Shown here: in pieces, positions 44,744 to 56,930 of the stretch
Layout: every line of letters begins with the position of its first letter
Position numbering within the stretch: position 1 is the first letter of the stretch
DNA from: Ricinus communis
Taxonomy: Eukaryota; Streptophyta; Magnoliopsida; Malpighiales; Euphorbiaceae
Reading direction: 5' to 3'
Length of the DNA: 64,000 nucleotides
Assembly (NCBI RefSeq): GCF_019578655.1
Contig: NC_063256.1
Location: 35,192,553 to 35,256,552 of the forward strand
Translations under genes and position numbers: made by a program
The notes under the pieces: generated by a model
The model's database searches: none
What the model was told of the DNA's origin: nothing
The model's input: the letters and a program-made list of their open reading frames with translations, nothing else

Positions 44744-47707
44744 TGTAATATTCAGAAATTTTTTCTTAATAATGATAATATTAATAATAATTGATAAATA
44801 AGTTTTTATTTAAATAAATTTTACTTTATTTTACTTAGTTTAAATTGGAATGACTTAAATAGAATTTTAAATTCTTATGTTAGACAAATAAAGGAGTTAT
44901 TTTCTATATCCAATTAGTTTAATTTTTAAGAATATTAATTAAGTAAATCCTTTGAGAAATAAATTATATTTTTGGTTACTCAAATTTTTTTCCAAAATGA
45001 ACATATAAATAAATTAAATTCTATATTTGAGAATTATGGAAGAATTTGTACAAGATATTTTATAAAATAATTATTGAGAAAAATGGCATTTTAATTAGCT
45101 ATTAGTATTAAATTTTAATTGAAAAATATTTAGCAAATTGATTAATTAAATTAATTTATGTTAGGATTAAATTGAAAAATTAATTTGGAATAAGGATTAA
45201 AGGTATAACTTTATTAATATGAGATTTTAATGGAAATTTGTATGTTTGGTATTTTTGTAATTAAATATGTCGGAAAGGGCTTTTTGATAATTTTACATTT
45301 AAAATCAAGGATAAATATATAATTATGTATTTTTAATAATTCTAATTTGGCCCAAATTAAATAGTTAGGGGCTTAATTGAAAAGCTAAAGGAAAGTTTAG
45401 GGGTTAATTGGAATTTCTGCAGGACGAAATTGTTGTAATTAAAAAAGTTGAGGGACCACATGGTAAAGAAGAAAAATACAAGGATCAAAAGTCGATATAG
45501 AAGAAAAGAAAGAAGAAAAGAAAGAAGGAAGAAGAAGAAGAAGAGGAAGGAGAAGGTCGGGCTTTGATGGCATGCCGGGGAGGCGTTCGTTCGGGGCTCA
45601 AGCCGGCCGAAGGAGCTGCTGGCATCAGCGAGAAAGCTAGCGGCGGTGGCGTCGGTAGGCAACGAGACGGAAGGGAAGTGGCAACTTTTTTGGACGCCGA
45701 TCGTGGCGTTTCCAACGTCGGTAGCCACTAATTCTGGTGGCGATTGACTTCCCTCGGTTTGAGCTTCCTTTTGGCGGTAGCGGCGACGCATTTGGTGGCC
45801 AGAATTAGAAGATCCAATTGAGAGAGAAAGAAGGAGCAACCGGTATTTTCTAGCTTTTCCGGCGAGCTCCGACTAGCTTTGGTTGATCGAAGGGCATATC
45901 CGGACTTTCCTCAGCTCAAGCTTCGCAATGGCACCGGTTTCGTGGCGATCAGACTCCATTTGCAAATCAACGGTCGAGATCGTCTGTAAATCCCTTTGGA
46001 TGATCGGGGGTCGGATCGAAAAATCGGAAGTGGGGATCGTCATTAGCGCGTCGTTTTGAGTCCGTTGGTGTATTTGGATCGTCGATCGGACTCCGGCGGC
46101 AGGAGGCGAGTTGACCGAGCGATCAAGCGTCTCAGTAATTTTCTCTGGCCCGTTAATTTTAGAATTCTTTGGTATATTATATGCTTATTGAATTGTGTTG
46201 AATATTAGAGAATATTGTATGTTAAAATATTTTGTTTGTCAGACTGCCTACCTTAAATCGTGTTTTGTAATGTGTGGCAGAGTCGGAAAAAATAGTGAAG
46301 TCTTAGGGACCCGACTCCCGTTAAAATAAATGTTGATTATTCGAAGTATTTTCTGGCAGGTCCTGTACCCGTTTTATAAGAGGTAAATATTTGTATTGTA
46401 GGAGAGGTTCTGCCAAATTTTCAGTAGAATTTACCCGAGTCGAGATTTTTAGATAGTCAGTCCTAGGAATCTAGACCTAGGGTTAATTGTCAACTGATTC
46501 AGCGTTATTGATAAATTATTTTTCGTGATTAGATAAATCCGTCAGTTCGGCTTGCTCCACCCGAGACATCGGAGCAGAGCTAGGAGGTCGTCAAAGTTGT
46601 GAGTTAAAGTCATATATCTGCTTATGTGTGTCATGCTAATTTTTTACGCGATATCTCTAATTAAATGATTAATATTTTGATTATTTAGTTACATACTGTT
46701 TATATATGTTTCATTTTTTCCGCATTATGATTTTATCGATTTTGTGTTGACTCGGGACGGGACGACAGTAGAACATAGTATTTTAATGAGTGCACCGGTA
46801 TAAATCTGAGAGTGATGGAAAAAGAGTAAAATGGTAAATTTAAAAAGGAAAGTTTAAGACTTGCCCTGGTCGAGCATCACTTTCTGGGCTTAGTAGAGTG
46901 TGTTGCCGGAGTAAAGGTTCCTGGTCGAGCATTACTCTCTGGGTGCCGGCTTATTTGGAAACCTAAGTGACCAGACTGGACTTAAGGACCCTGGTCGAGC
47001 TTCGCTCTCTGGGCGCCAGTCTTATTGGAGTAAGAGAGCCGAAAGGCTAAGAGTGTTAGTGATAATTAAGTGTCTGAACTGGATTTAAGGACTCTGGTCG
47101 AGCCTTGCTCTCTAAACGCCAGTTCTGTTAGAATGAGAGAGAATCGAGATGTTTAGTGTTGGAATTAGGATTCTGCCGAGGCACTCCGTCCCGTAGTGCG
47201 TGAAATTATTTTATATAAGCATGACATGACACATTTATTTCTGCATAATTTATTATTTATTTCAAATTAAATAAAAGTGTTATGGAAGTGTTGTAAATGT
47301 TTTTGGATATATGATTTTAACTCACTCTTGAGACTGACAGTCTCAATTTTACTGTTTTTCAGATCCGTGATTGTTAGTCTTCCTGCGGCTCTTATCTAGC
47401 AATCTGTCTTCTTCATCATCGGGTGATGTAATTGATTTGGTATGTTAAATTGTAAAATCTTAGATTCTCCGGAGTAGAAATAATAGACTTGTTAGTTGTA
47501 ATTTTACGTAGTTTCAGTTCTCGCCTAATTCTTCTGGCAGGCCGAATTAATTATGTAGAATGTAATAGTTAAGATAAATTATGACATCAGTAATATTAGA
47601 TGAGATTTAATTGAGTTAATGAGTGTCAGGCTTACTACGAGATTCGATGGCCTTACGCCTATCAATTCCCTAGTGCCGGTCGCGGGCCCACAGATTAGTT
47701 CGTGACA
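44744..47707 (+). mobile_element. Solo LTR, about 2.96 kb, nested in a MULE MITE
   Basis: Begins TGTAATATTC and ends GTGACA, flanked by AAAAT on both sides (44739-44743 and 47708-47712), a 5-bp duplication as LTR integrases make. There is no primer site, polypurine tract or coding block, so it is best read as a solo LTR left by recombination between two LTRs. The middle (45540-46130) is GC-rich and the tail (47370-47707) matches other LTR ends in this window. Frames at 45357-45839 are low-complexity Ser/Phe and not called. Confidence 0.7.
46862..47195 (+). repeat. Degenerate minisatellite inside the solo LTR
   Basis: Four copies of a unit starting CCTGGTCGAGCATYACTYTCTGGG occur at about 46865, 46920, 46989 and 47091, spaced 55, 69 and 102 bp, each followed by a GCCRGYYTTATT word. 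The last copies end in ACTTAAGGA/ATTTAAGGA. Confidence 0.75.
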
Positions 47708-48092
47708 AAAATATTTATTTTTTTGTTTCCTATTCTTCTTAAATAATAAAAATATTTTTATATTTTATATATATTTTCTCTTTAATTATTTTTTTATAAA
47801 CTATTACTGTTGTTGCCACTCTATTTTCACTATTGTAGCATCTATATATTCACACAGCCACTAAACTATTTTTATCTAATGCATCAATAAATTAAGTAAA
47901 ATTAATAAATTTAATTTTCTTAAAAAGACTCTTTTTAATAAACGCGTAAAATATAAGCATTGAATAAGATTAAAATTTAAATTTATTTGAACACAAAATA
48001 GGAGCAACGAGCTTAATTGTTATAAAAAATTGGAGTGAAGTCTATTTAACCCCTTGACACTAGTTCAAGAGGCTATTTATCCAAATAATATT

Positions 48093-48740
48093 TGCATGGT
48101 TCACATGCAGGATCATCAAATAGTGAGTTACACTTAGAAAATCTGCCATCTCCATTGGAACTTCTCATTGATTGCAAAGAAAAATGAATCTTCTGATGCT
48201 GACATAATTCTTTTGTAATATAAAATTGGAAGATTTTAGTTAGCTTTTTAAAAAAAAAAAATTCAATTGGTCGGGTCCATAGTTGCCTTGCCATGTCATA
48301 ATCTAATCAGTACCACGTCATCAAGTTATGACACATCACCAAAGCTTAATAATGAAATCATCAGCTCTGTTTGCAGTTCTTCTAACTAAAATTACACAAG
48401 AAAAGATTAACCTGTGGCGTATGTCCTCAACCACCACATTCTCAACCGTAATTCACAAAAGCCAATTTTCCAAGTGAATAAACCACCACATTTTTTAAGA
48501 AGAGAGGTGTCTAATTTGAGACCTCAATCTCCGACACTGAGTGTCTGACAACCCGTAGTGATTTGCAAGTCAGTTTATGTTGATTGAATTTGAAGCTCCA
48601 AATAAATACCATAGAAAAACAAAATTACCCTTCTAGTAATCAAAGCTTACAAACATAAAATCCAAATGAAAATAGCCTTTTTATACGTAAGCTGGAGCAA
48701 AAGGAAACCCAAAGGAGGTTACGATAATACATCAGAAGAA
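48093..48740. other. Spacer 3' of the FDM-like pseudogene
   Basis: No gene recognised. The minus-strand frame at 48073-48294 overlaps the MITE border and has no family resemblance. Confidence 0.45.
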
Positions 48741-48743
48741 GCT

Positions 48744-49686
48744 TCATTTTCTTGCTTCATATTTGGCCTTCGCATTTCTTATTTTACACAGCTTCAGCAG
48801 GTGTGCCACGCCCTCTTTCATGTCTGCTGCCTTCCTGTCTTCCTTGAAATTCCAGAGCTCAAGCACCGGTTCCCTACCGTTCGGATTATATTCGTTAATT
48901 TCCTGCAGGGCTCTTGTCACAGACTCGTATGCTCGTTCACCGTATTCCTTGCGAAGATCTTTCAGGTTTATGTCAGTTTCATCTATCACTTCCTGATCCA
49001 AATATTGCAAGAAGAACATTAAGACTTATTGATTATTACGAGACAGACACTCAAGACTATTTTGGGTACTAGCTAATTATAAATAAAATGTGAAGAATAT
49101 ACCTTCAGTTCTCCTGTTTTGTCCTGCAGCATTTTAAATGGATACCAACATTCATCCTTAAGAAGCTCCTCCCAAAGCGAAATTAACTCCGTAGCTTTTT
49201 CTTCAGCCTCGAATTCGCCATATTTTCTCTTGGCAGTTGCGTAAAATGGGTTGCTATCAAGCTCCCCCATCCTCTTTGTACGAATGTTTGCACGGCTGCT
49301 AGGAAATTCTGCAAAACCCTGTATTAAAAGACACATCGAATTGCAGCAGTAGATCATGACATGATGCATGCATTCTAATGTATGTGGTCTGAAACTATTT
49401 TCTAAGATTTGTTTGCTTACTCGAATTAACTCCTTGTGAGCTTCCTGAAATTGATCATTAGCTTTTCTTTCCTTAGTACAACGAGCCTCCAAATCTCTCA
49501 CTTTCTCGTCCTTCTCTTTCATTTCATTTTCCAGCATTACCTTCTTTTTCTCCAACAGCTGAATCCTCTTCTTGTCCTCTTCGTCTGACCTTGCACTTCC
49601 TTCTTTCTCTAGTTCGATGATTCTTGTTTTTTTAGCAGCGAGCTCTTTCTCTAACCAATTCTTTCATCTTGTTTCTTCCTTGTTCT
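48744..49686 (-). pseudogene. FDM/IDN2-like fragment (coiled coil + XH domain)
   Basis: Remnant of a gene of the FACTOR OF DNA METHYLATION / IDN2 family, whose proteins bind RNA and aid RNA-directed DNA methylation; the XH domain mediates complex formation. Three minus-strand exons join in frame: 49686-49421 (Lys/Glu-rich coiled coil), 49318-49103 (start of XH, with KRMGELD and SLWEELLKD), 48992-48744 (INEYNPNGR and LWNFKEDRKA, then a stop). Both introns are GT-AG. The first exon has an in-frame TGA at 49664-49666, and no zinc-finger XS or XS domain is found upstream; a possible small exon lies at 49829-49870. Related fragments lie at 57159-58007. Calling it a pseudogene rests on the stop and the missing N-terminus; a short protein starting at an internal Met and keeping XH is possible. 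Confidence 0.78.
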
Positions 49687-49869
49687 CTGCGAGTTAACAG
49701 AAAACATTGCTCAATTAATATTGATTATTTCTTTTCAAAAAGCAACATCATATATATATATATACACATTTGTACAGGCATGGAAAGAAATTAAAGGGGC
49801 AACAAGTTCCCGTTGATTCTTCTGCTAACCTCAGTCCAATTCCTAAAGATTTCTCCATCATTCGACAGC

Positions 49870-51638
49870 TATAACAAAGAAATGAAAGAAAAAGATCAAT
49901 ATATTATGGTTTCAGATGAAATAACAACTCAGATCGAAAACTAGCTATGGAGACGGTAATCTCAACTTGTAATGGATGAAATCAACAATAAGATTCATTG
50001 TATGCAATATCCAGGCACTCAATGAAGCTTTCTAATGTTCGAATTTATAGATAAGTGTATCAATATTTAGAGTATTGTGCATTGCACTAAAAAGTCTAAT
50101 AAAAGAGAAAATGGTTAAAAATTGTAATATTATTTAAAAAAAATTAAATTTCTTAATTATTGTAATGAGTCTTGACTTGGAAATTTGACAAGTCTTGATT
50201 GACTTTAATATTTATTATTTATGTTATTTATTTTGTATTGGCTTCTTGTTTAGTATATACCTCCTGATTTTTATTTTAAGATATCAATTTTCCTTTGTAT
50301 AATTTCTATTATATTTAATTTTTTTTTTATATTTTTACAATATTAACTAATTTTTATACGTCCAAAGTCAATGTAGTCAAGAACTAAATTGATAAATAGA
50401 ATTATAGTTTAGGCCTTCAACTTTTACTAAATATGTGAAATTATAATTTTAGTAGGAGCAGTAGTTAGCTTTATAATAACTCAATTTAGTATTTAATAGA
50501 ATAAATAATTAATATTTTTTATTTACTCTAATTGTAGCATAATTTAATTCTAAAAAAAATGTTTATATTTAGAGGACATCATCAAATACCATATAGTTTA
50601 CTTTTATTATTATTTTGATAAACACTAGAATTAAACTACAATAAAAGTAAAAATTTGATTAAAATAATAAATTTTGAACGAATTCATTACTTGATAAGAA
50701 GTTCAATCATCAAATTATAATTTAATTATTTGACTGCATTGACTCTGGATGAATAGGGATATAGTTAGTTTTGTGAAAACATAAAAAAATTTTAATATAT
50801 TAAAAACTACACAAGGGGCAACAAATGTATTAGATGAAAAAATAAGGGGTAAATAGTAGTTATCTCATTAAAAAATTGACAATTTTCTCATCTTATATGA
50901 CATATAACTAATTACAAATTGCATAAGAAAATATTCTTCAAAATGCTTATGTTACGAAAATAAAATTTATAAATTTATATTTTTAATTAATTTAAGGGAT
51001 AAAAATATTTATTTTTAAAAATAAAGGCCTTGAATTTAAATTATTCGTATTCTATATAAATTTATTTTTACAACTAATGTAAATTAGATTTTTACTAAAG
51101 TCTGCAGAGCTTAATTAGGCTTAAATCACGCTTAAATCTTTAAGCTTATGCTTAAATTCTGTCTAGCTTGATTATTTAAATTTAATTGTTTAAAAATATA
51201 TTAATTTCTTATATATATTCTTTTAGAAGAATTACATAAAATATTATATCTTTAAAAAGATATCATTTTTACTGTACTTTTTAATTAATTAATTATTTAT
51301 TTCATTTATACTAAATTCAACTTTTTCTTATATTATTTTTACTGTTATTGCCACTCTTTTCTCTTTTTCTTTTTTTCTTTTCTCTTCAACAAAGAAGAGC
51401 TTGTTTAACAAATAACCACTTGGTCATTTTAATTTTTCATTCTCCTTTTCAAAATCTTCCATAATCATTTTTACTATAATAACTCATTCCTCATAATACT
51501 TTTAGGTCCTTTCTTATAATACTAACTCTACTTACTCATTAATTAATTATTTTAATCTCACTCATTTTAAATATTAAATTAATAAAATTGCTAATTTAAT
51601 TTAATCATTTCGACTCTTTCAAAACTTAAACTTATTAC

Positions 51639-51685
<47 letters not shown>

Positions 51686-52340
51686 GTATTTCTCGTCACG
51701 CGTTATGTATCTAAATTATTATTATAAAGTTATAATGTAAAATTATTTAATAAATGAGTATATATTATAATATTATATAGTAAATGGTCCTACTAATGAA
51801 GTAGTAGAATAATAATAAAATTGAAAATGCTATATTAATATATCAATAAAATAATTTGTATAATAATTAATATATCAATAAAATAAAATTGAAAATGCTA
51901 TATTCTTTTTTTTCTATGACTTGTTATTCATTTTTATAAAAAGTTGTATTAAATTATTTGAATCCCATCATATGTATAAATATAGTATGATATATAGTAA
52001 TTCATCAATTTTTTATAGGATTAGGAATATATATGAAATTATTATAGAATTAGAATTGAATTAAAAAATTAAATTAATTACGTATAGAATTAGAATGATA
52101 TTAGTAATTATTTATTAATTATAAAATTATTTTAGTCAATTCAGAAATTCCCCTTCCTTTGTGCTTTTAGGATTAGAAAAAAATTAATCACCTATTAATT
52201 CTATTAGAATGATAACACATATAGACTTAAAAAGATAACATTAGTAAGGGTATTTTAGTCTTTCTTACTTTTACATATAACTAATTTACTACTTAGCGTG
52301 CGTTTGCAGTTCAAACATTTATTCAATTCGTTTTAACCCA
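49870..52340. other. AT-rich intergenic region
   Basis: No gene. Contains a (TTA) microsatellite at about 51639-51685 and AT-rich tracts. No XS domain for the neighbouring FDM-like fragment is found here. Confidence 0.6.
51639..51685 (+). repeat. (TTA)n microsatellite
   Basis: About 15 TTA/ATT units nearly without interruption. Confidence 0.92.
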
Positions 52341-53030
52341 ATCTTTAGGTTCCGGCTACTGTGGAAGAGGAGGTTCATCCTCACAAGAAACCTGAGGTTG
52401 GGTTCCCGAATCCTATTCTTTGGATTTTAGCCAACTTTGAGAACCCCCTCGGTGGAGAACCCTGCAGGCATTGTGTCGTCTCCTTGCTAAATTTGTTGAA
52501 CTCCCTGCGGATATGCGGAAGTGGAAGAATTACAACCAAGAAAGGATGATGGATAAGCTAAATTCTGATGCACTCTCTAAAGTAAGTGCATGCTATATAA
52601 AATTGTAAAAGTTTCGTTTTCACCTGTGTTTTTATTTCTTTCTTTATTATGTTTCTCTTTTACCTTTTTCTTTTTATGTTTCTTTTCTGTTTTTCCCTCT
52701 TTCTGTTTTCTGTAACCATCCACTTCTTTTTTTTTCTTTCTGTTTCTGCATTTTTTTGGGATTTAAAATCCGTCTCTTTCTCCATTTTCTTTTTCATTTT
52801 ACAAATGGTATGTACTCGTAGTAGTTCAGTTTCTCCCAAATTCAGTTCTAATTCTCAAATACTTAGTAAACTCAAGAATCTGAAGTTAAACAAAATGCGA
52901 CAGAAGACTTTGGTGTCTAAGAAGAAAAAGGATTCTTCTGTTGACGTGCGATCTGCTGATAAGGATGTTGTCAAAAGTAAATCTGTCGATATGAAGTCTT
53001 CGGGTAAGAGGCATAATGAGGTTTAAGGAA
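52340..53030 (+). other. Unrecognised coding-like segment
   Basis: 52350-52580 is less AT-rich and, read with a frame change, ends in a stretch with ELPADMRKWKNYNQERM that looks like real protein, then a GTAAGTGC donor-like site at about 52579. 52807-53026 encodes MVCTRSSSVSPK and a Lys/Ser-rich continuation to a stop. I cannot name either; a captured gene piece or a decayed transposon-borne gene is possible. Confidence 0.3.
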
Positions 53031-53759
53031 AAGACTGTGAAGATCAATATATCAAATGAAAGAATTAAGTTTAAAGTAAAATTTTGTAATATTAGCAAGA
53101 AATATCGTACACAAATAGAATAAAAATAATTAATAAATTAAAATAATAAGCATATATAAAAGAAGTTATTTCAAAAAAATTGTTATTATTACAATTATAG
53201 ATTAAAAGAAAAAATAATTTCTTTTTATAAATTAATATTGATAAAAAATGTGATATATGCCATATTTTAGCAATCATATGTGACAAGACGTGATTAAACC
53301 GTTCTCCTATTTTAACTTTAATATATATACGGTGAATTACAAAGTATGGCAATTACAGTTACTTTTCAATATCTTTATATGTTTATTTAAAATTTTTTTA
53401 TAAAATTTGAATGAAATTTACATAAAATATTTTAATATATAACTTTTATATAAAATTATATACTAAAATTTTTTTACATAATTATTTTAAAATTTTTTTT
53501 TATGTAAATTAATATAAAATTTTATAGTTTTTATTTAATAAATACATAAACGTATTAAAAAATTATTATAATTATGGTACTCTAGAATTGCTAGTTTACT
53601 CATGATTCGACACTAAAAGTGTTAAGGTTTTTTTACTTACTTTTGTAAAAGTTGAAAAAATTAGTTAGAATTGCTAAAATGTAGGAATATTTCGATAATT
53701 AGGCTTATTAGTTTTAATAATTACAAATAGAACATATTAACTAAGCATTATAAGCATGT

Positions 53760-54094
53760 TGTAGAAACTCTAAAATGTTGGTTATTATTGATCTATGATG
53801 TTGTACATTAGTATTCTGAGATTACATGTGAGGTTTGTATTCTGTTATATACAAGCTTGTGATTATAACGGTCCTATTGCTATCTCTGTTTATTTCCAAC
53901 GTACCTTTCTAGCTTTGGGAGAGGTAGAAATGACCTTTCTTCCCTAGGGAAGAAAGGTCGCTCATTTTCCTTGATTTTAGGCCTGTGATGATCAAAACTG
54001 AGGCCTTGACCAATAGTCAAAGACTATTGGTTCTTACGAACAGTTCTTGACTGTTGGTCTTTGTTGACTTGGACTTGTTCTGGTTCCTCAACAC
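53760..54094 (-). repeat. 3' LTR of the copia element
   Basis: 335 bp, collinear with 56087-56401. It carries 16 bases (TAGGGAAGAAAGGTCG) absent from the other LTR. Confidence 0.9.
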
Positions 54095-54104
54095 TCCCCT
54101 TCAA

Positions 54105-56085
54105 GGTGGGTTCGAATAAGTTGATGGAACCCATCTTGCTAAGGAGGTTTTGATGATTTGATTTATCTAGGGCCTTTGTAAAGATATCTGCTAGTTGCTC
54201 ATAGCTTCTGATGAATGGCATTTCAATTTCCCTAGACTGGACTTTTTCTCTTATGAGTGGCAATCTACTTCAATATGTTTGGTTCGTTCATGAAAGACAG
54301 GATTTGATGCAATGTGCATGGCTGCTTGATTATCGCAGTACATTTTCATTGGGTTTTTGCATCTTACTTTCATGTCGGTAAGCACTTGTTTGATCCAGAT
54401 GAGCTCGCTAGCTGTTAACGCCATTGCTCTATATTCTGCTTCTGCACTCGATCTTGCGGTTACGGTTTGCTTATTACTTTTCCAAGCTACTAAGTTTCCT
54501 CCCATGAAGATGCAGAACCCAGAGGTTGATTTTCTGTCACAGCTTCCAGCCCAATCTGCATCAGAGAAACCAACTATAGTGTTAGCATCATTATTATTTT
54601 TCATCCATATACCTTGACCTGGAGTGCCTTTGAGATATCTGAGGATTCTGTCGATGGCGTCCAAATGACAGGTGCGCAGAGCATGCATAAACTGGCTTAC
54701 CATACTTACAGCATAGGCAATATCGGGTCTAGTGACGGTTAGGTATATCAGTTTTCCTACTAGACGCTGATAACTTCCTATGTTGTCTAGAGGTTCCCCA
54801 TCTTCTAAATTTAGTTTGGTTTTAGTCTCTATTGGGGTATTTGTAGGTTTTACTCCAATTTTTTCTATTTCTTTTAATAGATCAAGGACATATTTTCTTT
54901 GAAACAGAAATAAGCCTTTATGTGATTTGACGATTTCTACCCCCAGAAAGTATGATAGTTGACCTAAATCTTTGATATCAAATTCTCCTTTTAGATTTAG
55001 CTTTACCTTTTCAATTTCTTCATTATCATTACCAGTTATGATAATGTCATTGACATAAAAAAGAATAACAATAGTGGATGTATTACAAACATAGACGAAT
55101 CTAAAGCACACTTATGAAAATTAATTTTTAACAAGAAATGACTTAGCTTGGCGTACCATGCACTTAGGGATTGCTTTAATCCATAGATAGCCTTTTTTAA
55201 CTTACGTACCATATTTTGAAAAAGACTTGTGATCAGAGGGAAGAGTCATATAGACTTCTTCGTCTAGCGATCCTTGGAGAAAGGCATTTTTTACGTCCAT
55301 TTGGAACAAACTCGAATTAATAGCAACAGATAACAATATGCGAACAGTACTCATTTTTGCTATAGGAGCAAAGATTTCCTGATAGTCTACCCCATAGGTC
55401 TGAGTGAACCCTTTTGCAACTAACCTAGCCTTGTATCGCTCAATGGTGCCATCGCATTTATACTTAATCTTATATACCCATTTACACCCCACAGGTTTTT
55501 TATTTTGAAGCAAGGTGATAATGTCCCATGTGTCATTCTTTTCTAAAGCCTAAAGTTCTTCCTTCAAGGCTTTACACCAATTGGGATTAGTGTTAGCTTT
55601 ATAGAAGGAGGATAGCTCAGTGTGAGTGGTGAGTTTTCCTAGGTAAGCCCTGTACTATTTTGATACTGAAGTATAACTAATGAAGTGTTGGATTGGATAC
55701 GACACCTTATGGGACACATAGTCCCTTAGCCTGGTAGGGGGTCTGATCAGTCGAGATGACCTTCGTAGGGCAATTGCTTCTCCTTGTGGCGTAGTCTCTC
55801 CCCTTGAAGAAATTGCCTCGGTAGTGAGCTCTCCTGGTGGCACAGTTGCTCCCCCTGAAGGAGTTGCTTCAGTGATAGTATCAGAAATGTGCTATAGGTC
55901 AAATGCAGTGTCTTCGAATGTGTTGTCAAAAACGGAAGAGTTATCCGGAAATAATAAAGTAGAGGAACCATGATTGGGAGGAGGAGTGAAGTAAGGGGAA
56001 CATTCATCAAATGACACATCCCGAGAGATATAGGACTTGTGGCTGGAAGGGTTATGGAATGCTAAACAATCAGGGAGTTCCTTTG
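54105..56085 (-). pseudogene. Copia pol pseudogene (IN tail, RT, RNase H)
   Basis: Remains of the copia polyprotein. From the high-coordinate side: an integrase C-terminal tail with LPDCLAFHNP and SRDVSFDE (about 56080-55900), a Ser/Arg-rich linker (RRSSRLIRPP, about 55770), the RT start ([31 protein letters not shown]; 55513-55202), and the RT end plus RNase H (55111-54251). The catalytic YVDD reads YVND. RNase H motifs DADWAG, SSAEAEYRA and CDNQAA remain. Frame changes and stops near 55900, 55650, 55170 and 54250 break the frame. It is dead. Confidence 0.9.
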
Positions 56086-56086
56086 A

Positions 56087-56401
56087 TAGAAACTGTAAAA
56101 TGTTGGTTATTATTGATCTATGATGATATACATTAGTATTCTGAGATTTCATGTGAGGTTTGTATTCTATTATATACAAGCTTGTGATTATAGCGGTCCT
56201 ATTGCTATCTTTGTTTATTTTCAACGTTCCTTTCTAGCTTTGGGAGAGGTAGAAGTGACCTTTCTTCCCTCATTTTCCCTGATTTTAGGCCTCTGATGAT
56301 CAGAACTGAGGCCTTGACCAACAGTCAAAGACTGTTGGTTCTTACTAACAGTTCTTGACTGTTGGTCCTTGCTAACTTGGACTTGTTCTGGTTCCTCAAC
56401 A
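56087..56401 (-). repeat. 5' LTR of the copia element
   Basis: 315 bp, high identity to 53760-54094. Its inner end is fused to integrase-tail sequence rather than to a primer-binding site. Confidence 0.88.
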
Positions 56402-56460
56402 CATGTCTTTACACTAATTAGTTGAATCATTCTAATTGGATCTTCTAAGAACATTCACAT
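56402..56460 (+). repeat. Duplicated 5' flank, copy 1
   Basis: CATGTCTTTACACT... through TCATTCTAATTGGATCTTCT matches 59427-59471 upstream of the intact UBL gene. The pre-insertion continuation lies left of the copia element (53740-53759, TAAGCATTATAAGCATGT). This shows the UBL copies arose by segmental duplication including the promoter side. Confidence 0.75.
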
Positions 56461-56608
56461 TGTTGATTTGTAACTACGTAAAATTGAAATTAAAGAGAGA
56501 GGATAGCATTAGAGTGAGCATTTTCATTTCCTTCCAGTTCAGCATGCATATCTTCTCTTTAACCATCAATAGGAGTGTAAATTCTGTTCCTTTTTGTATC
56601 ATTTGCTA

Positions 56609-56930
56609 ATGGTTCTCTTACTTGAGGATCACTGGAGATGTGACTTCAGAACTTCAAATGTCACTGGATGCTGCGATCGATCCCATTGATGTTGAAGTTG
56701 CAAAGCAAGCTCGACCATTGTTGACTCCTGATGCACCACTTGCGCCAGAAATTCAGGATTTTGGTGTGGTCATATCCATGAAGGTGAGAGAAACCGCATA
56801 TAGATGCATATTTGAAAGAAAAACTTGAGAGACGTTGGGGCGTTTTCCATGGAAATATCGCTTTGGACTGGATGATAATGAGTTTGCTGCTCCAAATTCA
56901 AAGAATATGAACTGGCTAGAACATCTTTAT
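56609..56930 (+). pseudogene. Ubiquitin-like protein pseudogene
   Basis: A broken copy of the two-UBL gene at 59692. It starts at an ATG (56609) in matching context. A 4-base insertion after MVLL shifts the frame. About 30 bp in the first domain and about 85 bp across the end of the first domain are missing. The second domain (ERRWGVF-type region, about 56820-56870) survives only as DNA similarity and then decays. FDM-like exons follow on the same strand 230 bp later. Confidence 0.85.

Larger units (their letters stand above)
44570..48082. mobile_element. Mutator-like MITE carrying an inserted LTR
   Basis: The ends are inverted copies: AGAGAAAGGGTCAAAGA at 44570 and, reversed from 48082, GGATAAATAGCCTCTTGAAC. 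The shared inner words CTTGAACT and CCAATTTTTTATA lie in the same order. Both flanks read AAATAATATT (44560-44569 and 48083-48092), a perfect 10-bp target duplication fitting Mutator-like transposition. Removing the LTR at 44744-47707 and its 5-bp duplication leaves an element of about 544 bp with no coding sequence. It resembles the MITE at 29708-30327. Confidence 0.78.
53760..56401 (-). mobile_element. Ty1/copia retrotransposon with internal deletion
   Basis: Minus-strand element of 2642 bp. LTRs lie at 56401-56087 (5') and 54094-53760 (3'), starting TGTTGAGGAACC. Flanks are CATGT on both sides (53755-53759, 56402-56406), a perfect 5-bp target duplication. A polypurine tract (TTGAAGGGGAG) abuts the 3' LTR. 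Inside, only the integrase C-terminal tail, reverse transcriptase and RNase H remain; the primer site, gag, protease and integrase core are gone, because the 5' LTR joins integrase-tail sequence directly at about 56087. It is inserted in the 5' flank of the UBL pseudogene. Confidence 0.92.

Noticed and set aside
45357..45839. 160-codon minus-strand frame inside the solo LTR
   Set aside because: Low-complexity Ser/Phe content produced by a GAA-rich tract; no domain.
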